Assembly (NCBI GenBank): GCA_937892665.1
Contig: CALBJF010000291.1
Span: forward strand, 1-7,349
DNA: 7,349 bases
Direction of reading: 5' to 3'
Source: an uncultured euryarchaeote
GTDB lineage: Archaea > Thermoplasmatota > Poseidoniia > Poseidoniales > Poseidoniaceae
The notes under the pieces are model-generated. The model did not search any database. It saw only the letters and a list, made by a program, of their open reading frames with translations, and was not told the DNA's origin. Shown piece after piece: positions 1-6,626 of the stretch. A program made the position numbers and the translations under genes. Each line of letters begins with the position of its first letter. The stretch's first letter is position 1.

Positions 1-1
1 A

Positions 2-2185
2 ATACTTGACGCTGAGATTGAAAAGGATGGTAGGATTCTAGTTCAATTGGTTTCACAAGCAGATTCAGACTTACTCAAGAAGCGAGACGAAGCATTGGAA
101 AACGTCTGCGGTTCAGTTCCAAAACTTGTTGCAACAATATCGAACCGTCTCCGCCCTGACCAGTATCGTCTTCTCGGTGCCTCGTTTGCAGTTCCTCTTC
201 TCGTTATTGTCTACACCCTGCATCTGATGGGTATTGAAGGCTGGATTGCAGCTGTTATTGCGATCCCTGGAATCCTCATATCCAGTTATCAGATGTTTCG
301 TGAAGCGATTGCAGGTGTCCTTAATCGACAAGTCGGTTTCCAAGTGCTGACCAGTTTAGCCGTGATTGGCGCGTGCGGTTTAATGATGTGGGAAGAAGCG
401 CTTATCGTTTCGATTCTTGTTGCCTTCACCGCTCATTTGGAAGGAGACGCTCTTGTGAAAGCCCGAGAAGCAATGCAAGGGGGTCTCGATCGGGTGCCAC
501 GGGTCGCTCGCCGATTGAATCGTCCAAATGCTTCTAAGCCAATGTCGATCACTATTGGAACTCCCTTGACGATGACTCAACCAGTCGCATTGGCGGCAGT
601 ACACTCTCATCAAACAAGCGAACAGATACCAATCGATTTACTTAGCAAGGGCGATTTTATCGAGGTTCGAAGTGGAGAATTGATACCAGCAGATGGAATA
701 ATTGTTGAAGGTAAAGGAGCACTCAACAAAGCCCCACTTACAGGAGAATCAGTCCCCGTTGATGTTGCTGAAGGCGATTTGATTCAAGCAGGACTTGTCC
801 TAGCCCGAGGTCCAGTGGTTCTCAAAGTCGAAGCGGTTGGAGAAGGAACTCAATTGTACGAATTGATTGAGGCGGTTCACACCTTCAGAGACGAGCCACC
901 TCGCCATCAAGCAACCATTGAATTATTCACAGCTATTTGGGTTCCACTTGTCTTGTTTGGAGCAGTTGGAGTCTACTGGTTCATTTTCCCAGAAGATTGG
1001 AAGATTGTCCTTCTTCTATGGGTCGTTGCATGTCCATGTGCACTCTTGCTTGCAGCCCCAGTCCCTCATGCCGCAGCCCTCGCTCGGTCTGCCCACATAG
1101 GAGCAATTGCCCGTGGCGGGAATGTGCTCGATCGTCTTTCAAAGGTCAATCACGTTTTATTGGATAAAACAGGAACACTAACCTCCGGAAAGCCATCAAT
1201 GGGCAAGGTCATTATCGCAAAAGGGCGTCGTAGAGATGCTTCCATTGCTCTTGCAGCAGGTATTGAGGCTCGATCATCACACCCTTATGCAGACGCTCTT
1301 CGAGAATACGCTGAGGGGCAGAACATCCCTGCCTCTGAAGTCAATAAAATCAAAGATATCGATGCAGGAATTCAAGCACTTCGGAACAAAGAAGTCGTTT
1401 TGATGCTCCGTCCTGATGCATTGGTCGAACATGGCATTGTTCTGCCTGAGGAACTTCGAATCGGTATCGTTGAGGCTGAAGCGCAAGGACACGGTGCGTC
1501 AGTCTTGGCCAAAGGCGGTAAATGCGTTGCTCTTTTCACGTTCATTCACGATGATACCCGTCAAGGTGCTGATGAATTGATTCCAGAATTGCACAAGCGT
1601 GGAATCAGTGTTGAAATCCTCTCAGGAGACCATCAAGGGGCTGTAGATCGATTTGCTGCCTCGGTTGGTCTTGCAGCAAACGCTGCACATGGAAGTCTTT
1701 CACCCGAGGAGAAAGTTGCTTGGGTTCGTAGCCGTTCAAAGACACATGTAACGATGATGGTCGGTGATGGATTCAATGATGCAGCTGCATTGGCAGTATC
1801 TGATGTTGGTGTTGCCGTAGGTTCTGGCGAATCAGTAAACATCGAGGCAGCAGACGTTCTTATTCCAGGAGATGATCCTCGAATATTGACGCATCTGATT
1901 GACCTTGCTCGAAAGACTGAGCGCAACTTTAGACAGAACCTATCCTTCTCGATTTTGGTTACGTTCACCCTTGTGTTTGCCGTTATCAACGGGTTCTATG
2001 ACCAATTGTGGGTTGGTGTTCTAGTCCACGAAGCCTCCGTCATTCTTGTGATACTCAACGGTGCTCGGCTTGCTGAAGGAACCGGGACATACAAACTCCT
2101 ACTCACAACCTTCCAGTCCCTTTGGGATGCAACTGTTTCTGCGTTCAATACGGGCAAAAAGCAATTCGCAAAGAGCGACAGTTGA
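2..2185 (+). CDS. Heavy-metal-transporting P1B-type ATPase, 5' partial
   Basis: Membrane pump that uses ATP to move a transition-metal ion across the cytoplasmic membrane. The reading frame is open from base 2, so the true start lies upstream; a TTG at 47 would give 712 aa, and residue numbers below count from it. Motifs in order: two N-terminal membrane hairpins (about 42-130), actuator-domain TGES (232-235), metal-site CPC (329-331) in TM6, phosphorylation site DKTGT (Asp373), the His-Pro of the nucleotide domain (412-413), hinge GDGFND (573-578) and a last TM with HEAS (661-664) and Asn671. CPC excludes the CPH class. HEAS, where Zn/Cd pumps have Asp and Co-type pumps have HEGGT, leaves the metal uncertain. 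The hinge region has Phe for the usual Ile and AAAL for APAL. About 20 extra residues, including HSH, interrupt the actuator domain near 158-194. The codons before TTG read like the end of an HMA-type metal-binding domain (inference). Family certain, substrate not. Confidence 0.95.
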   Translation: MLDAEIEKDGRILVQLVSQADSDLLKKRDEALENVCGSVPKLVATISNRLRPDQYRLLGASFAVPLLVIVYTLHLMGIEGWIAAVIAIPGILISSYQMFREAIAGVLNRQVGFQVLTSLAVIGACGLMMWEEALIVSILVAFTAHLEGDALVKAREAMQGGLDRVPRVARRLNRPNASKPMSITIGTPLTMTQPVALAAVHSHQTSEQIPIDLLSKGDFIEVRSGELIPADGIIVEGKGALNKAPLTGESVPVDVAEGDLIQAGLVLARGPVVLKVEAVGEGTQLYELIEAVHTFRDEPPRHQATIELFTAIWVPLVLFGAVGVYWFIFPEDWKIVLLLWVVACPCALLLAAPVPHAAALARSAHIGAIARGGNVLDRLSKVNHVLLDKTGTLTSGKPSMGKVIIAKGRRRDASIALAAGIEARSSHPYADALREYAEGQNIPASEVNKIKDIDAGIQALRNKEVVLMLRPDALVEHGIVLPEELRIGIVEAEAQGHGASVLAKGGKCVALFTFIHDDTRQGADELIPELHKRGISVEILSGDHQGAVDRFAASVGLAANAAHGSLSPEEKVAWVRSRSKTHVTMMVGDGFNDAAALAVSDVGVAVGSGESVNIEAADVLIPGDDPRILTHLIDLARKTERNFRQNLSFSILVTFTLVFAVINGFYDQLWVGVLVHEASVILVILNGARLAEGTGTYKLLLTTFQSLWDATVSAFNTGKKQFAKSDS

Positions 2186-2224
2186 GTGGATATCTTCAAA
2201 CCTAAGCAATCCTCAGTATGAATT

Positions 2225-2230
2225 GGTGAG
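2225..2230 (+). promoter_or_regulatory. Ribosome binding site GGTGAG of the ArsR-like gene
   Basis: GGTGAG matches the archaeal anti-Shine-Dalgarno complement (GGTGATC type) and lies 3 nt before the ATG at 2234. It supports that start. Confidence 0.6.
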
Positions 2231-2233
2231 CGC

Positions 2234-2719
2234 ATGAGCCGAGTACGAACAGACCCCTTAATCGCAGCGCTGACCCACCCAACTCGTCGTCGAGCCTATG
2301 AGGTCCTTTTGCAAGTCGAAGAGATGAGCACAGTCCAATTACAAGGCCAACTTTCAGTCGACCGATACAACCTCTATCACCACCTCAAACGCCTTGTCAA
2401 GGTTGGTCTCATTGAGAACCATCGAGACGTCGGACGTGCCCGATGGTGGAGCGTCTCAAAGCGTGTTGAACTACCAGGAATGATTGGAGAACAATCCACT
2501 CAAGTCATAGCAACCGGTTCTCCATTGGATGATATTGCAGCACTAACCCACGTTCATTCCATTGATTTATCCAATTCAAGAGGTCAAGTTGGAGCGAAAC
2601 AATTCGTTCAACAATTGGCACAAGAATACAACATACCATTGGATTTACCCTGGAATTTCCTTCCAGTAAAATTGATTCTTGTTGGAAAAGGCGGAGAAAA
2701 CGAGGAATCATCCTCTTGA
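2234..2719 (+). CDS. ArsR-like winged-helix transcriptional regulator
   Basis: A 161-aa protein whose first ~75 residues form a winged helix-turn-helix of the ArsR/MarR-like type. It opens with helix 1 carrying HPTRRRAYEVL (about 16-26). The recognition helix is around YNLYHHLKRLVKVGLIE (about 46-62), followed by a basic wing with RARWWSV. It probably binds DNA as a dimer. The C-terminal half (about 80-161) is not a recognised domain and ends in an acidic/serine tail. The protein has no cysteine, so the Cys-based metal sites of classical ArsR/SmtB/CadC sensors are absent; a His/Asp site cannot be excluded. It starts 48 bp after the metal ATPase stop on the same strand, which makes regulation of that pump, or of its own operon, plausible but unproven. 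GGTGAG before the ATG supports the start. Confidence 0.85.
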   Translation: MSRVRTDPLIAALTHPTRRRAYEVLLQVEEMSTVQLQGQLSVDRYNLYHHLKRLVKVGLIENHRDVGRARWWSVSKRVELPGMIGEQSTQVIATGSPLDDIAALTHVHSIDLSNSRGQVGAKQFVQQLAQEYNIPLDLPWNFLPVKLILVGKGGENEESSS

Positions 2720-2752
2720 GATTGACTCTCGCCGAACAAGTGAAAACGTATT

Positions 2753-2760
2753 GGGAGATG
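2753..2760 (+). promoter_or_regulatory. Ribosome binding site GGGAGATG of the zinc-ribbon gene
   Basis: GGGAGATG lies 7 nt before the ATG at 2768. There is no other ATG in this frame between the in-frame stop at 2741-2743 and 2768, so the start is well defined. Confidence 0.55.
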
Positions 2761-2767
2761 GTTAAGC

Positions 2768-3160
2768 ATGGATGAGCCAATAACAGTGGAGTCGAGGATT
2801 GCACCTCCACCACTTTCATGTCCAAAGTGCGGTGGTCTTCTTCCTTCAGAACTTGGAGACATCCAATGCGAGCTCTGTGGTGCAAACGTACGTACAGATC
2901 ATGCCCCAACTCGAAAGAAATGGGAAGAGGAACGCCTCTCCTGCCCTTCATGTTCAAAAGTTCTCATTGCAGGAGTCAATGACCGTCCTGCAGAATTACG
3001 CTGTGGTGGATGCGAAACACAATTCACGCTCACGGCAAAAGTCATCCGAGTTGAAATCCAATGCCCTTCCTGTGAGCGAAGTCTTCGGATGAAGCAAAGA
3101 CCAGGTGAGCGGACAATCACTTGTCCTGCGTGCGAAGTACCGTTTAAGGTGTCCTTTTGA
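2768..3160 (+). CDS. Triple zinc-ribbon protein
   Basis: A 130-aa soluble protein built almost wholly from three consecutive zinc ribbons. CxxC pairs are at Cys18/21 with 34/37, Cys59/62 with 79/82 and Cys99/102 with 119/122. All 12 cysteines fall in these pairs, so three bound Zn ions are expected. The second and third ribbons share the same 16-residue inner spacing and look like duplicates; the first has 12. A basic, tryptophan-containing linker (about 42-58) joins ribbons 1 and 2. There is no catalytic motif, signal peptide or membrane segment. Small multi-ribbon proteins in archaea usually bind nucleic acid or a protein partner, but that role is an inference from the fold. The stop codon is 9 bp before the pssA-like start and overlaps its ribosome binding site, so the two are probably co-translated. 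An in-frame stop at 2741-2743 fixes the N-terminus. Confidence 0.85.
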   Translation: MDEPITVESRIAPPPLSCPKCGGLLPSELGDIQCELCGANVRTDHAPTRKKWEEERLSCPSCSKVLIAGVNDRPAELRCGGCETQFTLTAKVIRVEIQCPSCERSLRMKQRPGERTITCPACEVPFKVSF

Positions 3161-3169
3161 GATGATAAT

Positions 3170-4063
3170 ATGAAATCCACATTCCGACTAACAGGTCTTG
3201 CAGACTATATTACACTCACAAACGCCATGTTTGGAACGGCTTCCATCATGTTCCTGATTCTTGCAGTGGAAGATATGAGTCAACCCTTTGGTGACGGATT
3301 GAAATCCAAATACATCTGGGCATCCATGCTCTGCATCTTCCTTTCAGCCCTTGGAGACATTATCGATGGACCAATTGCTCGTCGATACTCAAAGCAGAAG
3401 CTTCTGGGAGGTTCTTTGGATATCATGTCAGACTGCCTTTCATTCTGTGTCGCTCCTGCATTGATGATGTTCATCATGTTTGGTCGATGGGGAGAAGCCG
3501 CACCCCTCTGGACCATTTCTCTTGCACTTGCTGGGTTTTGGGTTATCGGAACAGGAATGCTCCGCCTCGCCCGTTTTCAACACGAAGAAGGCAGTGGATT
3601 GCCTTACTTCCACGGACTTTCATCACCTGGAAATGCCATTCTCTTGATGGGAGCAGCTGGTTTCATTTGGTTACAACCAATTCTTGGCTTTGGCCCAAAT
3701 TTGACCCATGTTGAGATCTGTGTGGAAGGTATTGGTCAACGAGCAGATTGTGCTGCTACGCCTGGATTAGACATGCTTATTCTACCAATTATGTTCATCT
3801 CTGGAGCAATGATGATCAGCGACCGCCGATTATCAAAACTCAAACATGGTCTCGATCTCAAACTTTCAGTCTTACAGATGGCGTGTTTGCTTACAGCGAT
3901 TATCTACGCTATGATCAGTACAGGAGTAAAAGACAATCAAGCCCAAATAGGATCTGAATTAGCACCACCTGGTTGGCTCTTCCTAGCATCATGTATGTTT
4001 GCAGTTTACTACTTGACGAAACCACAACCGCCAGTATTCGTTCCAAACGATGAAGAAGAGTGA
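3170..4063 (+). CDS. pssA: Archaetidylserine/phosphatidylserine synthase (CDP-alcohol phosphotransferase)
   Basis: Integral membrane enzyme that transfers a CDP-activated lipid (in archaea CDP-archaeol) to L-serine, releasing CMP; this is a step in polar head-group synthesis. The 297-aa protein has the full CDP-alcohol phosphotransferase signature D66-G67-x2-A70-R71-x8-G80-x3-D84-x3-D88. PssA-specific blocks also match: SFCVAPAL after the last Asp, then LRLARF and a YFHGLSSPGNA stretch. About eight hydrophobic segments are visible, more than the usual six, and the extra length is C-terminal. The loop after TM5 is long and holds Cys184 and Cys194. The ATG at 3170 is preceded by GAGATGAT, which overlaps the stop of the zinc-ribbon gene, so translational coupling is likely. 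Family assignment is strong. Serine as acceptor is the best reading; glycerol or inositol phosphate transferases of the superfamily lack these PssA blocks. Confidence 0.9.
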   Translation: MKSTFRLTGLADYITLTNAMFGTASIMFLILAVEDMSQPFGDGLKSKYIWASMLCIFLSALGDIIDGPIARRYSKQKLLGGSLDIMSDCLSFCVAPALMMFIMFGRWGEAAPLWTISLALAGFWVIGTGMLRLARFQHEEGSGLPYFHGLSSPGNAILLMGAAGFIWLQPILGFGPNLTHVEICVEGIGQRADCAATPGLDMLILPIMFISGAMMISDRRLSKLKHGLDLKLSVLQMACLLTAIIYAMISTGVKDNQAQIGSELAPPGWLFLASCMFAVYYLTKPQPPVFVPNDEEE

Positions 4064-4116
4064 GACGCGAACGGTTTTTCGCGGTAAAAACAGGCCTTTC
4101 TGCCATCGTTAGCGTC
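4064..4116. repeat. Overlapping inverted repeats with CGCGA/TCGCG cores
   Basis: CGCGAA (4066-4071) is followed after 6 nt by its exact complement TTCGCG (4078-4083), giving a 6-bp hairpin. The same left arm, as GACGCGAACG (4064-4073), also pairs at 9 of 10 positions with CGTTAGCGTC (4107-4116). The two foldings exclude each other. A T5 run (4075-4079) lies 11 nt after the pssA stop. It may be an operator, a transcript-end structure or part of a short regulatory leader; the sequence does not decide. Confidence 0.45.
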
Positions 4117-4123
4117 GCGTACC

Positions 4124-4131
4124 TTATGTAT
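4124..4131 (+). promoter_or_regulatory. Possible archaeal TATA-like element for the coiled-coil gene
   Basis: TTATGTAT is the most AT-rich octamer in the gap and sits about 38 bp before the ATG at 4166. With the usual archaeal spacing, transcription would begin near 4153 and give a very short leader that still contains the GGATGGG ribosome binding site. The match is weak and no clear BRE is visible. Confidence 0.3.
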
Positions 4132-4153
4132 GAAGAAATGTCGATAAGGGTTC

Positions 4154-4160
4154 GGATGGG
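4154..4160 (+). promoter_or_regulatory. Ribosome binding site GGATGGG of the coiled-coil gene
   Basis: GGATGGG lies 5 nt before the ATG at 4166 and supports that start over the later in-frame Met46. Confidence 0.5.
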
Positions 4161-4165
4161 ATGTT

Positions 4166-6616
4166 ATGAGTGCTAGCGAAAGCAGGCAAGACGAGCTATT
4201 GGACGCTGCTCGAAAAAAGCGTGAAAACGCTGACAGGCTAAGCCTTTCAGCTCTCCGTAGTCAATTTACAACATCCCCCGCAGTTTCAACAGACCAAGCA
4301 ATGCTTACCAGTGCTCGATTCCGTCAAGAAGAGCGAATGCGAGCAGATATTCGTCGTGAGCGTCGATTGCGTCAACAAGCCATCGCAGAGCGTGTTTCAG
4401 CTATGCAAGAAGCGATTGCAAACGATCTTGCAGTTCAGCATGAACTTACTCTTGATGCTCTTGAGAAAGAAATGCGAACCGATATGGAAGTTGAACTTGC
4501 AGAAATGGAACGTTCAACTCTCGCTGGTGAAGAAACACGAATGCGTGAACAACTCGACTTGAGGCTCAAGCGGGAAATCTCAACGCTCCAAAATCAACTT
4601 GAGCACGAGCATGATCGTCGACTCGAAGAACACAAATCCAATCTAAAACAATCCATTGAAGGGCAACTCCAAGACGAACATCGTCGTCGACTTGCTCTGC
4701 AAAAGGAGCGAATGGCATTGGAATACAATCAACGCCTTCAGCTCCGAATTCGTGAACTTGAGGCTGGAATTGAGGAAGAGATGGAATCGCGTTTCGTTGC
4801 CCTTGAAGACAAAGAAATCGAAACGCTCGAAGAAGGTCACAGCGCTCGTCTTGCAGAACGTGAAGAACAACTTCGACGTGGTATTCGAACCAGACTTGAG
4901 CAACAACTTCGCAATCGACTCCAGCAACGTGAAGCCCGACTTCGTGCAGAATACGATCGTCGCAGTCTCCGTCTTGAAGAGGACATTGCTCAATCACTCC
5001 AACAAGAACTCGAAACACAACTTCGCCAAGAGACAGATGATCTTGAAGAGCGAATGCGTGAAGACGTTGAACTTGCAATCGCACGACGTCGTGATGAACT
5101 CAGAGTTGAAATTCAAAAGCAACTCGAAGAAAATCACTCAGAACGTCTTACGGAGCGTAAGGGTCGCTTGAAGGAAAAGTACGACATTACTTTCTCCAAG
5201 GCTGTTGATGATATCTCCAAGGTTCTCAAGAGTGAACTTGAACAAGAACTTGCTCGACGTTCCGATGATGAATTCACATCCTACAGAGGTGCACGTGAAG
5301 CAGAAATCCAAAACCGTCTCGCTCGCTTCCGTTTCGAACGTGAAACAGAACTCCGCGGACATCTTGAAGAACAATATGAATCAAAGCGAACCGATTGGGC
5401 TGAACGCCTTGAAATCGAATTCCAATCTCGTGAAACCGCCGCAAGAAAAGCCATTATGGCTGAGTTAGATGCACAATTGCGCAATGAACGCTTGACCTTT
5501 GAGACCGATCTTGATCTGCTCAAAGAAGAAACTGCTCTCGAACTCGAAGTGGATATGGAAGAACGTCTTTCAGCCTTCAGAACTCGAAAGCAAGAAGAGA
5601 TTGCTGTTCAACTTGAACGCCAACTCGACAAGCGTGAAGAGATCATGCGAAACAAGGCACTCATCGATGTACGTAAGCGTGAAGCTTCAATACGTGCTGA
5701 AATTGAGGCACAACTTGGACTCAAGCGTGCTGAAGTTCGTGACCGTCTGAATAATCTTTCAGACAAGATGGACTCCTTCCGTGAGATGGCAGAAACCAAG
5801 ATGCGTGATGCTATTACTTCACAGATTCAAGGTGAAATTGACGTCTCTGAATCAGAACTCCAATCTCGTGAAGATGAGTTCTCAGAACTCCAAACAACCG
5901 ATACTCGGGTTGAGAAGCGACAGAAGTGGATGCAATCCATCTCTGGTCAAACTCCAGCAGCAATGCCACTTGGTCAAGACCCATCTGCACTGGGAACTCG
6001 TGCACCTGGACTTGGCGTAGGTTTGGCACGTTCACTTGGAGCAACACCTCAACAAGGCATAGGCCTAGGCGGAATGCGAGCACCAATCGGCGGAGCAAAA
6101 CCACTGGGACAGGCTCCAGCACTCCGTCCAGTCAAGGCTCCTATTGGCGGTTCAGCAGAAGTAGCACTGCCAAAGCCACTTGATCGCAATGTTCGAATGC
6201 CACTCCAACCACAAACTCCGCTCGTTCAACCACAGATTGAGGAAGTACAGGCTACACAGGAATTGCCTGCTGAGGAAATCGTTGTACCAGTTGGTGCAGT
6301 TGAAGTCAGCATCACGCCTGGAGAAGATGGAGAATTTGGAACCAGCGATGACGAAGCCCGAATCACACGACGCGAAATCTCAGAAGTTGCTGAAGCGACA
6401 TCTGCAACAATGCGTCCTATCACGGGAACAATGACGCCACTGAATGTGATTCCAAAGGACTCAGTTGGGCAGCAAGGAGAGGTCGCAAAGGCAATGCTAC
6501 GGCCTGTTCAACGCCTAACACCGATCTCAAGTTCAAGGAAGGAAGTCAAGACTGCTTCCATCACTCCGATCCTTCCTCAAATGAAGCCAGCTGATGAAGA
6601 ATCTGATGAATCTTGA
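4166..6616 (+). CDS. Large Arg/Glu-rich coiled-coil protein of unknown function
   Basis: An 816-aa protein that I do not recognise. After a short polar N-terminus, residues ~50-590 are an almost unbroken, strongly charged helix (Arg far above Lys, plus Glu, Gln, Leu) with no proline-rich break, predicting a very long coiled coil. Hydrophobic residues often recur every 4 positions with 7-residue resets, as in EQLRRGIRTRLEQQL, which fits hendecad or mixed rather than pure heptad periodicity. There is no Walker motif, signal peptide or membrane segment. From ~593 the protein becomes Pro/Gly/Ala-rich, with APIGG twice (639 and 658). It then carries an isolated Ca-loop-like DGEFGTSDD around 721-729 and a Ser/Thr/Pro-rich region, and ends in an acidic tail. 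It starts a probable new transcription unit after a 102-bp gap and ends 10 bp before a secreted propeller gene, so the two may be co-expressed. A cytoskeletal, scaffold or envelope-linked role is only a guess. Confidence 0.85.
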   Translation: MSASESRQDELLDAARKKRENADRLSLSALRSQFTTSPAVSTDQAMLTSARFRQEERMRADIRRERRLRQQAIAERVSAMQEAIANDLAVQHELTLDALEKEMRTDMEVELAEMERSTLAGEETRMREQLDLRLKREISTLQNQLEHEHDRRLEEHKSNLKQSIEGQLQDEHRRRLALQKERMALEYNQRLQLRIRELEAGIEEEMESRFVALEDKEIETLEEGHSARLAEREEQLRRGIRTRLEQQLRNRLQQREARLRAEYDRRSLRLEEDIAQSLQQELETQLRQETDDLEERMREDVELAIARRRDELRVEIQKQLEENHSERLTERKGRLKEKYDITFSKAVDDISKVLKSELEQELARRSDDEFTSYRGAREAEIQNRLARFRFERETELRGHLEEQYESKRTDWAERLEIEFQSRETAARKAIMAELDAQLRNERLTFETDLDLLKEETALELEVDMEERLSAFRTRKQEEIAVQLERQLDKREEIMRNKALIDVRKREASIRAEIEAQLGLKRAEVRDRLNNLSDKMDSFREMAETKMRDAITSQIQGEIDVSESELQSREDEFSELQTTDTRVEKRQKWMQSISGQTPAAMPLGQDPSALGTRAPGLGVGLARSLGATPQQGIGLGGMRAPIGGAKPLGQAPALRPVKAPIGGSAEVALPKPLDRNVRMPLQPQTPLVQPQIEEVQATQELPAEEIVVPVGAVEVSITPGEDGEFGTSDDEARITRREISEVAEATSATMRPITGTMTPLNVIPKDSVGQQGEVAKAMLRPVQRLTPISSSRKEVKTASITPILPQMKPADEESDES

Positions 6617-6626
6617 ATAGACAATC

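Noticed and set aside
47..49. TTG as the true start of the metal ATPase
   Set aside because: The frame is open to base 2 and the preceding codons look coding, so the TTG is only the first start-like codon inside the window.
1633..1989. 118-aa frame on the - strand inside the metal ATPase
   Set aside because: It lies opposite the conserved GDGFND hinge region; its Ser/Arg/Ala-rich product is a shadow of that coding sequence.
2505..2957. 150-aa frame on the - strand spanning the ArsR-like and zinc-ribbon genes
   Set aside because: It crosses two well-supported genes, its product shows no domain, and it would disrupt the co-oriented layout.
4066..4090. Hairpin as a classic intrinsic terminator
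   Set aside because: The stem is only 6 bp and no T-run follows it (the T5 run is in the loop and right arm, and is followed by GTAAAAAC). Kept only as an inverted repeat.
4566..5171. Overlapping frames of 116-172 aa on both strands inside the coiled-coil gene
   Set aside because: They arise from the biased Arg/Glu/Leu/Gln codons of the real gene, have low-complexity translations and no ribosome binding site or domain.
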